This document shows positions 18,506 to 26,287 of a stretch of 64,000 bases of DNA, piece by piece (the stretch's first letter is position 1; each line of letters begins with the position of its first letter). A program made the translations under genes and the position numbers. This DNA comes from Clostridium_AF sediminicola (GTDB taxonomy: Bacteria > Bacillota > Clostridia > Clostridiales > Clostridiaceae): NCBI RefSeq assembly GCF_050402865.1, contig NZ_BAABMF010000007.1, positions 62,001-126,000 of the forward strand. Reading direction: 5' to 3'. The notes beneath the pieces were generated by a model that made no database searches, was not told where the DNA came from, and saw only the letters and a list, made by a program, of their open reading frames with translations.

Positions 18506-18546
18506 ATATCAACTAAACACTGTCAACTGTAAACTGTCAACTGTAT
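18506..18546 (-). repeat. Modular repeat terminal words only (F)
   Basis: On minus, ACAGTTGACAGT occurs twice in tandem with a TTTACAGTTG spacer. The first word supplies the TGA stop codon of ribD. The hairpin modules of the full elements are absent, so this is a remnant or a minimal copy. Confidence 0.55.
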
Positions 18547-19631
18547 ATGTATCCTTCTATCACAATATCTTCATCCAATGTTATGATTCTCATGTCTTTT
18601 ATCAATATACTACTATCCATAGTAGCTACACCAGTTCCTTCCACTGGCGTTTTTGCATTTTTTCCTCCAATAATTTTGGGTGCTATAAAACTAATCACTT
18701 TATTTACTAGTCCATTACTAAGAGCACTCCAATTTAGAGTTCCTCCCCCTTCAATCAGAATACTATCAATTTTCTTTTCTCCAAGCTTTTCTACTAGCTT
18801 GCTCAAATTAACTCTATTATTCTCCGAAGGCATAATTAAAACTTCTGCACCTTTTTTCTTAATGGACTTTAATTTCTCATCATCAATGTTTTTTGTAGTA
18901 GCAATTATTGTTTTTGATGCTGACTTAGAATTTAAAACCTTAGAATCTAATGGGATTATTCCAGTAGAATCAACAATAATTCTTATTGGATCTTTACCTT
19001 CACCACTTTCTAATCTAGTAGTAAGAGATGGATTATCTGCTAAAACTGTACCTATACCTACCATTATTCCAGAAACATGATTTCTAATTTTATGTACATA
19101 CTCTCTTGATTTTTCATTAGTTATCCACTTTGAATGTCCTGTATAAGTAGCAATTTTGCCATCTAAGGTCATTGCTGTTTTCATAATACAATAAGGTGTT
19201 TTTGTAGTAATATAATGGATAAAAACTTCATTAAGTTCTTTTGCTTCTTTTTCCATAATTCCACAAGTAACATCAATACCATTATTTCTTAATATTGCTA
19301 TCCCGCCACCAGCAACCACTGGATTAGGGTCTTCCATTGCAATAATTACCTCTTTGATTCCTTTTTCTACTATAGCATTGGCACAAGGTCCAGTTTTACC
19401 ATAGTGTGAACAAGGTTCCAAAGTTACATACATAGTTGCACCTGTAACATCCTCTTTTGCATTTTTAAAAGCATTAATCTCTGCATGAGGACCTCCATAA
19501 AACTCATGGTACCCTTCACTTATAATCTGATCATTCTTGACAATAACCGCTCCTACTAATGGATTAGGATTAACATACCCAGAACCCATATTTGCAAGCT
19601 CTAAAGCTCTTTTCATAAATTTTATATCCAT
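18537..19631 (-). CDS. ribD: Bifunctional pyrimidine deaminase/reductase
   Basis: RibD deaminates and then reduces the pyrimidine intermediate of riboflavin synthesis. The N-terminal deaminase has His49-Ala-Glu51 (GGPHAEINAF) and zinc ligands Cys74 and Cys83 (PCSHYGKTGPC). The C-terminal reductase has MKTAMTLDGKIATYTGHSKWI and ILIEGGGTLNWSAL. The 364-residue length is normal. It is the first gene after the FMN riboswitch, but about 350 nt away with two terminator hairpins between. Its last codons, IEGYIYS-stop, run into a repeat fragment. Confidence 0.96.
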   Translation of the reverse strand: MDIKFMKRALELANMGSGYVNPNPLVGAVIVKNDQIISEGYHEFYGGPHAEINAFKNAKEDVTGATMYVTLEPCSHYGKTGPCANAIVEKGIKEVIIAMEDPNPVVAGGGIAILRNNGIDVTCGIMEKEAKELNEVFIHYITTKTPYCIMKTAMTLDGKIATYTGHSKWITNEKSREYVHKIRNHVSGIMVGIGTVLADNPSLTTRLESGEGKDPIRIIVDSTGIIPLDSKVLNSKSASKTIIATTKNIDDEKLKSIKKKGAEVLIMPSENNRVNLSKLVEKLGEKKIDSILIEGGGTLNWSALSNGLVNKVISFIAPKIIGGKNAKTPVEGTGVATMDSSILIKDMRIITLDEDIVIEGYIYS

Positions 19632-19751
19632 ACTCTACCCACCTTTGACCTTCTCTAATCCTACTTTTCCCTAGTCAATAATATTTACTCATATCAATAT
19701 ATAATAGTTATTGATATCTTTTTACTGAAAAACTTAAATTTAATAGAAAAT

Positions 19752-19789
19752 AAAAATGCTCTGAAGATTTTAATCTTCAGAGCATTTTT
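19752..19789 (-). terminator. Second terminator-like hairpin in the rib leader
   Basis: AAAAATGCTCTGAAGATT (19752-19769) pairs perfectly with AATCTTCAGAGCATTTTT (19772-19789). On minus it is followed by ATTTTCTATT. It lies 120 nt before ribD and 120 nt after a first terminator hairpin. Confidence 0.75.
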
Positions 19790-19812
19790 AATCATAAAAA
19801 AAGTTATCTTAT

Positions 19813-19861
19813 TGTTCTACCATAAAGTAATTTAAGTTTAACTTACTTTTGTGGTTTAACC
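19813..19861. repeat. Shortened relative of the inverted-repeat element
   Basis: On minus, GGTTAAACCACAAAAGTAAG matches the end of the 14490-14609 element (GGTTAAGCCACAAAAAGTAA), followed after a very short loop by an imperfect complement ending GGTAGAAC. It lies in the rib leader between the two terminators. Confidence 0.6.
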
Positions 19862-19904
19862 GTCTTTTATAATCTTTAGAAACTTTTTGTTAGTTTCTAT
19901 ATAT

Positions 19905-19936
19905 AAAAAACCCTGAAGAATTATAAATTCCTCAGA
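19905..19936 (-). terminator. FMN riboswitch expression-platform terminator
   Basis: On minus, CTGAGGAATT pairs with AATTCTTCAG (one G-U) and runs into GGGTTTTTTATA. It begins about 50 nt after the aptamer, the usual position of an off-switch terminator. Confidence 0.75.
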
Positions 19937-19983
19937 GTTGATAAAATCAGATCATAAAAATAACCTTATTAAAGCTTAATATT

Positions 19984-20105
19984 CCTTCTTCCATCCAGAC
20001 TTTAACTGTCGGTCTTGGAATTTCACCAAGTCAACTATTTATATCATTTATACAAATAGCTCGCGGACTATAACCGCCGGTAGGGAATCACACCCTGCCC
20101 TGAAG
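19984..20105 (-). ncRNA. FMN riboswitch (RFN element)
   Basis: On minus the conserved RFN blocks appear in order: CTTCAGGGCAGGGTG, ATTCCCTACCGGCGG, TATAGTCCGCGAGC, TTGACTTGGTG, ATTCCAAGACCGACAG and AGTCTGGATGGAAGAAGG. It controls the rib operon by sensing FMN. Confidence 0.97.
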
Positions 20106-20128
20106 TTTTATTTAATTTTTATATTTGT

Positions 20129-20157
20129 ATTATATTACCCTCTATCAATTTTGTCAA
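20129..20157 (-). promoter_or_regulatory. Sigma-A promoter of the rib operon
   Basis: On minus, consensus -35 TTGACA (20157-20152) and -10 TATAAT (20134-20129) are 17 bp apart. The start would be about 15-20 nt before the FMN aptamer. Confidence 0.85.
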
Positions 20158-20300
20158 TATGTATTTTGCATTTTGTATTTCTGATTACCTTTCTAATATT
20201 GTATCGATACATTTGCTTTGATTTAATAAACGTACTATGATTATTTCAACAAATAGCTCGACTTTAAGATGTTATTGATTAAAATTATTAGACACACTAT

Positions 20301-20567
20301 CTATGAATTGCAAACAAGTTCGAAATTTATAATGACAAGTTACAAGTGATAAGTGACAAGTTGTGAATACCTTTCGCAAGCGAGAGCTTTTAACTAAATA
20401 AAAGATAAAAAGATTCCTTTTGCATCAGCAAAAGAACATTATTTCAGTTAGCGAAGCTAACAAAGGCTTAGTTAAAGATTTTCCTAAAGAAGATCATCCT
20501 TAACTTATCACTTATAACTTATCACTTGTCACTGATTTGTTTCGCATTTTATTTCGATTTTGTACTC
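20301..20567 (+). repeat. Modular repeat element C
   Basis: The largest copy: ATGAATTGCAAAC-AAG-TTCGAAATTTATA hairpin, three tandem GTGACAAGTT/GTGATAAGT words, GAATACC, hairpin CTTTCGC-AA-GCGAGAG, CTTTTAACTAAA, GATTCCTTTTGCATCAGC, GTTAGCGAAGCTAAC, GGCTTAGTTAAAGATTTTC...GATCATCC, then three complementary AACTTATCAC/ACTTGTCAC words, and a GATTTGTTTCGCATTTTATT tail. Confidence 0.75.
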
Positions 20568-20629
20568 AATATTTACAATTATCATTATCATCTTAAAACA
20601 GCGCCAAACAAACAAAAGGGGGATTTCTC

Positions 20630-21181
20630 ATGGAACAAAAACAAAATATTACACTAACAAAAAGGAATTTTGCTGTAAAAGATTTAACTTTATCTGCTCT
20701 ATGTATTGCTTTGGTTTTTATTGCAACAAAATTTATTAATATTAGACTACCTATTTCAGTTAATGGTGGTTTAATTCATCTAGGTAATGTTATGCTTTTT
20801 TCAATATCAATATTATTTGGTAAGAAAAAAGGTGCTATTGCAGGTGCTTTTGGTATGGCCATCTTTGACTTGTTATCTGGATGGGTAATTTGGGCTCCCT
20901 TTACTTTTATTGTACGAGGTGTGATGGGGTATATTATAGGAAGTATTGCTAATGCTAAAAACAGAAACGGAGAGAAACTTTCTTGGAATTTATTAGGTAT
21001 AACACTAGCAGGCATTTGGATGATCTTCGGCTACTATATTACCGAAATCGCAATTTACGGAAATTGGTTAGCACCAGTTACATCAATTCCAGGAAATATA
21101 ATTCAAATCGTTTTTGGAGCTATCCTTGGAATCCCATTGGCTGCTTCACTAATTAAACTAAAAATAAAAAATTTCGTATAA
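20630..21181 (+). CDS. ECF transporter S component (vitamin uptake)
   Basis: A 183-residue integral membrane protein with about six hydrophobic segments and a cytoplasmic N-terminus (MEQKQNITLTKRNFAVKDLTLSALCIAL). The size, the GGLIHLGNVMLFSISILFGKKKGAIAGAFGMAIFDL stretch and the small-residue-rich first helix fit the ECF S-component fold, which binds a vitamin and shares a common EcfAAT energising module. It is 15 bp upstream of a pyridoxamine-pyruvate-type aminotransferase, which suggests a vitamin B6 compound as substrate (inference). Start ATG after AAGGGGGA. Confidence 0.85.
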   Translation: MEQKQNITLTKRNFAVKDLTLSALCIALVFIATKFINIRLPISVNGGLIHLGNVMLFSISILFGKKKGAIAGAFGMAIFDLLSGWVIWAPFTFIVRGVMGYIIGSIANAKNRNGEKLSWNLLGITLAGIWMIFGYYITEIAIYGNWLAPVTSIPGNIIQIVFGAILGIPLAASLIKLKIKNFV

Positions 21182-21196
21182 TTTTGAGGTGATAAA

Positions 21197-22330
21197 ATGA
21201 AAGAAACTTTAATAATGACTCCTGGCCCTACTTATGTTAATGAAGCGGTAAGAAGTGCTCTGGCAAATCCTATTACTAATCCAGATTTAGATTTGAATTT
21301 TTATGACTTCTACTTAAATACATGCACTAAATTGCAAAAATTAATGAAAACAGAAAATGATGTTCTTATTCTAAGTGGAGAAGGAATTTTGGGACTAGAG
21401 GCTGCTTGTGCATCATTAATTGAACCTAATGATAAAATCCTATGTATTAACAACGGAATTTTCGGTAAAGGGTTTGGAGATTTTGCAAAAATGTACGGGG
21501 CAGATGTTTACTATTATGACTGTGAAAATAGAAAAGCTATAGATACACAAAAATTAGAAGAATTTTTGAAAGAAAATCATGATTTTAAGATTGCAACTTT
21601 GGTTCATTGTGAAACTCCATCCGGTATCACTAATCCAGTTAAAATTATTTGTCCTTTACTTAAAAAGTATGGTATTATCAGCATTGTCGATTCAGTTTCT
21701 GCTGTTGCAGGGGAATCTTTAGAAGTGGATAACTGGCAAATGGATATAGTTATTGGTGGTTCACAAAAATGCCTTTCTGCTCCTCCTGGACTAACTTTTT
21801 TAAGTATAAGTGGAGAAGCTTGGAACGTTATAAATAATAGATCTACACCAGTGTCCGGCTTCTATGCAAATTTAGGTATTTGGAAAGATTGGTATGCGCA
21901 AAAATGGTTTCCTTATACTCAACCTATTAGTGATATTTATGCTCTTGATAAAGCTTTAGAAATTACATTATCTGATAAAGACCTAATAAATCGCCATGCT
22001 TTATTAGCTAACGCTGTACGTAAAAGTTTTATTCAATGTGACTTAGAACTTTATCCTATTAACGGATTTTCAAATACTGTAACAACTGTTAATATGCCAC
22101 AAGGTTTGAGTTACGATAAACTATTTAATGAAATGCTAAATAGTCATAGTATTATGATTGCAGGCGCCTTTGATTTCCTAAAAGATAAAGTTTTTAGAAT
22201 TGGACATATGGGAGAGAATTGCAAAGAAGAAAAGCTCTATATTACTTTAAAAGCTTTAAATACTGTACTGAAAAATAATAAAATAAGATTAGAAAATGAT
22301 CTTCATAAAATTTTTAGTTCCTATTTATAA
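21197..22330 (+). CDS. PLP-dependent aminotransferase, pyridoxamine-pyruvate / alanine-glyoxylate type
   Basis: A 377-residue class V fold-type I aminotransferase. It has MTPGPTYVNEAV at the N-terminus, the cofactor Asp in IVDSVSAVAGE (Asp165), and the Schiff-base Lys191 in GGSQKCLSAPPGLTF, typical of the serine-pyruvate/alanine-glyoxylate family. The AGAFDFLKDKVFRIGHMGENC segment near the end holds the substrate-binding Arg. Given the co-transcribed ECF S component, a role converting pyridoxamine to pyridoxal is attractive; the plain alanine-glyoxylate reaction remains possible. Start ATG after TGAGGTGAT. Confidence 0.83.
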   Translation: MKETLIMTPGPTYVNEAVRSALANPITNPDLDLNFYDFYLNTCTKLQKLMKTENDVLILSGEGILGLEAACASLIEPNDKILCINNGIFGKGFGDFAKMYGADVYYYDCENRKAIDTQKLEEFLKENHDFKIATLVHCETPSGITNPVKIICPLLKKYGIISIVDSVSAVAGESLEVDNWQMDIVIGGSQKCLSAPPGLTFLSISGEAWNVINNRSTPVSGFYANLGIWKDWYAQKWFPYTQPISDIYALDKALEITLSDKDLINRHALLANAVRKSFIQCDLELYPINGFSNTVTTVNMPQGLSYDKLFNEMLNSHSIMIAGAFDFLKDKVFRIGHMGENCKEEKLYITLKALNTVLKNNKIRLENDLHKIFSSYL

Positions 22331-22358
22331 AATGCGAGTCTTTTTTCGCATTTTATTT
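22329..22358 (+). terminator. Terminator after the aminotransferase
   Basis: AAAATGCGA (22329-22337) pairs with TCGCATTTT (22346-22354), followed by ATTTCA. The distal arm TTCGCATTTTATTTCAATT also resembles the tail module of repeat element C. Confidence 0.7.
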
Positions 22359-22498
22359 CAATTATGCATTAATTTTTAATCTTATTATAGTTTTATAAAC
22401 AATCCAACAATTCCTTCTGTTCTTAACACAAACTAAACATATTAAAATATGCATTTTTCTTACAATTATAATTAATTTGCTTTTTCTCCTCAAAAATA

Positions 22499-22532
22499 TT
22501 TGCGTAATCTAGTACAATATTGCGCAATCTAC
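22499..22532 (+). promoter_or_regulatory. Direct repeats upstream of threonine deaminase
   Basis: TTGCGTAATCTA (22500-22511) and TTGCGCAATCTA (22520-22531) are repeated with a 20-bp period, close to two helical turns, about 55-85 bp upstream of a possible -10 TATAAT (22585-22590). This may be a binding site for a regulator. The rest of 22359-22620 shows only AT-rich DNA. Confidence 0.4.
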
Positions 22533-22631
22533 TATCCATGGGATTTATACGCTCATTTCAATATACTATTCTAGAAAATTGTTATATAATGATTGAATAT
22601 ATTATTTATATTATTTAAGGGGGCTTTATAA

Positions 22632-23867
22632 ATGAAGAATTTGTTTGAAAATAGTGAGCGGGGATTACTCACTTATAAAAACATAGAAGAAGCAGTAGAA
22701 AATCTGCATGGAGTTTCTACAAAAACCGGACTTATTTATAGCGATGTTTTTAGTTTAGAATGTGGTAATAAAGTATATATTAAACCTGAAAATCTTCAAG
22801 TTACGGGAGCATTTAAAATTAGGGGAGCTTATAATAAAATTTGCAAATTAAGTAAGGAAGAGAAAAAAAACGGTATCATTGCATCATCTGCTGGTAATCA
22901 TTCACAAGGAGTAGCCTATGCTGCAAAACTATTGGGGGTAAATGCAACCATTGTAATGCCTAAAAATACTCCTTTAATAAAAGTTTCTTCTACTCGTTCT
23001 TATGGAGCTAATGTAATTTTACATGGAACTTGTTATGATGAAGCATATTCAAAAGCAGTAGAGCTACAAAAATTAAATAATTATAGTTTTGTACATCCAT
23101 TTAATGATATAGATGTAATTGCTGGGCAAGGAACAATAGCAGTAGAAATTATAGAAGAAATTAAGAATATAGAATATATCCTAGTTCCTATTGGTGGAGG
23201 TGGCCTAATAAGTGGTGTAGCTTTTGCAGCTAAGTCGATAAATCCAAACATTAAAATTATAGGTGTTGAGCCCAATGGTGCAGCAGCAATGAAAAAGTCT
23301 ATCAAAGATAATAAAGTAGTAAGTCTTGATTCCGTAACAACAATAGCTGAAGGAGTGGCGGTAAAAACTCCTGGTGATTTAGCTTTTGGAATAATCAGAG
23401 ATTATGTTGATGATATTGTAACTGTATCAGATGAAGAAATAATGGAAGCTTTCTTAATGATAGTTGAAAAACATAAATTAGTATCAGAAACTTCTGGAGC
23501 TGTTTCTCTTGCTGGACTAAAGAAATTAAATGTAAAAGATAAAAAAGTAGCATGTATTCTAAGTGGTGGAAACATTGATGTTGTAACAATTTCTTCAATG
23601 ATTAATTCTGGTTTAGTTTCAAGAGGAAGGTTATTCTGTTTTTCAGTTGAATTACCTGATAAACCTGGAGAATTAGTGGAAATTTCTAAACGCCTCGCTG
23701 ATTTAAATGCTAATGTTATTGGTCTTGAACATAATCAATTTAAAGCTTATGACAGATTAAAAAATGTAGTATTAGAAATTACTTGTGAAACAAATGGTTT
23801 AGATCATATAAACCAAATAGTTTCTGAACTAAATACTGCGGGTTATATCGTTAAAAAAGTATATTAA
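22632..23867 (+). CDS. Threonine ammonia-lyase with ACT domain
   Basis: A PLP enzyme that deaminates threonine to 2-oxobutyrate. The catalytic domain (about residues 1-320) has Lys62 in TGAFKIRGAYNK, SSAGNHSQGVAYAA, the phosphate-binding IGGGGLISG and ILSGGNID. The last 75 residues (GRLFCFSVELPDKPGELVEISKRLADLNANV) form one ACT domain. At 411 residues this is the medium form seen in anaerobes, more likely catabolic (TdcB-like) than the long IlvA with two regulatory domains. No ilv genes are nearby, which supports a fermentative role. Start ATG after AAGGGGG. Confidence 0.92.
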   Translation: MKNLFENSERGLLTYKNIEEAVENLHGVSTKTGLIYSDVFSLECGNKVYIKPENLQVTGAFKIRGAYNKICKLSKEEKKNGIIASSAGNHSQGVAYAAKLLGVNATIVMPKNTPLIKVSSTRSYGANVILHGTCYDEAYSKAVELQKLNNYSFVHPFNDIDVIAGQGTIAVEIIEEIKNIEYILVPIGGGGLISGVAFAAKSINPNIKIIGVEPNGAAAMKKSIKDNKVVSLDSVTTIAEGVAVKTPGDLAFGIIRDYVDDIVTVSDEEIMEAFLMIVEKHKLVSETSGAVSLAGLKKLNVKDKKVACILSGGNIDVVTISSMINSGLVSRGRLFCFSVELPDKPGELVEISKRLADLNANVIGLEHNQFKAYDRLKNVVLEITCETNGLDHINQIVSELNTAGYIVKKVY

Positions 23868-23878
23868 TTCTTATCTAA

Positions 23879-23912
23879 AAAACCTCTCAGACATAAATAT
23901 TTGAGAGGTTTT
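23879..23912 (+). terminator. Terminator after threonine deaminase
   Basis: AAAACCTCTCA (23879-23889) pairs with TGAGAGGTTTT (23902-23912). It is symmetric and can also serve the convergent lipoprotein gene. Confidence 0.8.
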
Positions 23913-23934
23913 AATTCTAATCAATTTCTTAAAA

Positions 23935-24951
23935 TTATTGTATAACAGTTAATTCATCTTGCATCTTTTCTAAATCACTGAATTTAATTACTGATTCATC
24001 ATTTTTGTCAGGAACTTTTATTTCAACTGCTTCATTTATTCTTTCAATTTTATAATCAAAAACCATTTCCATTGTTTGCCCTTCAGCAGTGATTAAAACA
24101 TTATACTTAACACCAGTTATAAATCCATCATTAATGATTGTTTCCATTTCCAAGTTGAATTCTTCTACTTCTTGTAAACCAGTAAAAAACTCTTCCTTGA
24201 ATCCTTCAATACCTACTGTATCTTTCTGCTCAGAAGGATTTGCTGATTCACTAATTTGCATCATTTGCTCTATTAATGAAATGACCTCTTCATCAGCAAA
24301 TAAAGCTTCCATAAATTTAATAGATTGCTCTTTATTTAGATTAAATAAATACTTACCATTTGATTCAATTGATTTACCCTCAATTTCTTCAAATACTAGA
24401 ACACCCTTGTTGTTTTTAGTAAAATTATCAAATATGGCATTTATGCTTTCGTTAAATTTAGTTAAACTATTTAAAAATTCATCATGTTTAGTTTTCTCGT
24501 CTTGTTTTATAATATCTTTAGGATTATAATATAGAACATTTTTTCCTTCTGGTAATCCCATCATTTGTGCAAACATTGTAGGTATTGTAATAAATATATC
24601 TGCATCATTTGCACTTTTCGTATCAATAACAATAGGGAATTGAAAATCCATTCCTAAATCTTCCATATTCAAATTTATATTAACTTCATTTTTACCCTTT
24701 TCTTCATTCTCTATATCAAATGCTCCATCAAAAGATACCTGTGCATTAATCGGTATACTTTCCTCATCACCAGGTAAATTCATAGCCATATTTGCACTAT
24801 AATATCCTGATTTCATCTTATTACTGTTTTCCATAGCCTGTTTTAGAGTAATTGGCTCTTTCTTTCCACATCCACTTAAAGCAAAAATAAATACTAGTAT
24901 CAAACAACTAACTATTGCTTTAAAACTCTTATTCCATCTTTTGTTTATCAT
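23935..24951 (-). CDS. Lipoprotein of unknown function
   Basis: A 338-residue exported lipoprotein with signal peptide MINKRWNKSFKAIVSCLILV... and lipobox ALSGC (Cys28). The mature part is acidic and soluble, with alternating strands such as YYSANMAMNLPG and INAQVSFDGAFDIENEEKGKNEVNINLNMEDLG, resembling lipoprotein beta-sheet folds of the LolA/LppX kind; this is a weak structural impression. The start at 24951 is chosen because AGGAG directly abuts an upstream ATG (spacing 0) and is 9 nt from this one. It is transcribed convergently with threonine deaminase and divergently from mscS. Confidence 0.75.
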   Translation of the reverse strand: MINKRWNKSFKAIVSCLILVFIFALSGCGKKEPITLKQAMENSNKMKSGYYSANMAMNLPGDEESIPINAQVSFDGAFDIENEEKGKNEVNINLNMEDLGMDFQFPIVIDTKSANDADIFITIPTMFAQMMGLPEGKNVLYYNPKDIIKQDEKTKHDEFLNSLTKFNESINAIFDNFTKNNKGVLVFEEIEGKSIESNGKYLFNLNKEQSIKFMEALFADEEVISLIEQMMQISESANPSEQKDTVGIEGFKEEFFTGLQEVEEFNLEMETIINDGFITGVKYNVLITAEGQTMEMVFDYKIERINEAVEIKVPDKNDESVIKFSDLEKMQDELTVIQ

Positions 24952-25138
24952 ATTTTTCATCTCCTATTTTTGAAAGTATAACTACGTATATATTTAAAAC
25001 AATTTAATTCTAACAAAGTGTTGTTTGCATGTCCACATGAAAAATGTACCATAAATATACCTTATGCATTAATAAATCCATCAACTTATTGAGTTAGGAG
25101 ACATTTTATTATAAAATATTAAACTGGGAGGTGTTTTT

Positions 25139-26245
25139 ATGAATGAAATAAAAAAATCACTTTATGATAACATCAATTTTTTTGACTCTTTTTCAAAATA
25201 CGTACCATCATTCATTTTAAGAACAATTATTGTAACTTTAGCTATTTTTATTTTATTTTTAATCCTAAGAAAAATTTTTACTAAATACATATTTCGTATA
25301 TCAATAAAACTAACCCTGAAAACCAAAACTAATCTTGACGAAAAATTACTTCATGCCTTTGAGAAGCCAATGAAGTCCTCCTTTATCGTTATCGGAATAT
25401 TTTTTTCGCTAAAGTATTTTACTTCTGAATTCGGTCTTACAATGGCTAAAATATACATAAGTATTTTTCGTTCTATATTTATTGGACTTTTTTCATGGGG
25501 ACTACACAATTTGACGAACGAGGATTCTATTCTATATGAAAATCTTAAAGAAAAATTTAGTTTAAATATTGATAAAACTCTATATACTTTTTTAGCTAAA
25601 ATCATCAGATTTATCATTGTTACACTTTCTTTATGCGTTATTGCGGAAGAATTCGGCTTTAATGTTAATGGTTTTATTACTGGTCTAGGTATTGGTGGAC
25701 TCGCTGTAGCTTTAGCTGCTAAAGATACTTTAGGAAATATTTTTGGAGGCTTTGCAATTATAATGGATAAACCATTTTCAATAGGTGATTGGATTAAAGC
25801 TGATTCTGTGGAAGGTACAGTTGAAGATATTACATTTAGAAGTACTAAAATCAGAACTTTTGCAAATGCTATCGTAACAGTCCCTAACTCTAAATTATCA
25901 AATGAATCTATTACTAATTGGGCTAAGATGCAAAAAAGAAGAATAACCTTTAATATAGGAATAACTTATGACACTCCAATAGATAAAATTCAAGTATGCA
26001 TAAAACGTATAAAAAAAATGCTCCAGGAACATCCCGATATACATCCAGAAACAATATTTGTTAATTTTGATAAGTTTAATACTAGTAGTTTAGATATATT
26101 TTTATACTTCTTTACCAATACTACAAATTGGAGTAAATTCCTAAAAGTTAAAGAAGATATAAATTTTAGAATAATGAAAATTCTCCAAGAAGAGAATGTC
26201 AACATAGCATTCCCAAGTAGAAGCTTATATATTGAAAAATCTTAA
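25139..26245 (+). CDS. Small-conductance mechanosensitive channel (MscS family)
   Basis: A 368-residue inner-membrane channel that opens on membrane tension and releases solutes on hypo-osmotic shock. Hydrophobic segments lie near residues 20-45, 70-95 and 135-165. The pore helix FITGLGIGGLAVALAAKDTLGNIFGG and the following beta-domain FSIGDWIKADSVEGTVEDITFRSTKIRTFANAIVTVPNS are the MscS signature. Start ATG after GGGAGGTG. It is 42 bp upstream of an unknown gene that is likely co-transcribed. Confidence 0.93.
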   Translation: MNEIKKSLYDNINFFDSFSKYVPSFILRTIIVTLAIFILFLILRKIFTKYIFRISIKLTLKTKTNLDEKLLHAFEKPMKSSFIVIGIFFSLKYFTSEFGLTMAKIYISIFRSIFIGLFSWGLHNLTNEDSILYENLKEKFSLNIDKTLYTFLAKIIRFIIVTLSLCVIAEEFGFNVNGFITGLGIGGLAVALAAKDTLGNIFGGFAIIMDKPFSIGDWIKADSVEGTVEDITFRSTKIRTFANAIVTVPNSKLSNESITNWAKMQKRRITFNIGITYDTPIDKIQVCIKRIKKMLQEHPDIHPETIFVNFDKFNTSSLDIFLYFFTNTTNWSKFLKVKEDINFRIMKILQEENVNIAFPSRSLYIEKS

Positions 26246-26287
26246 AATTTAAGAATACTAATAGAAACAGAAAAAGGATGATAATCT

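Noticed and set aside
17832..18710. Long plus-strand open frame of 292 codons opposite ribE/ribD
   Set aside because: It lies antisense to clear riboflavin genes, has no family motifs or ribosome site, and mirrors the codon bias of the real strand.
20301..20567. CRISPR-like array from tandem GTGACAAGT words
   Set aside because: The words are 9-11 nt, directly adjacent, and mirrored by complementary words at the other end; there are no spacers and no cas genes.
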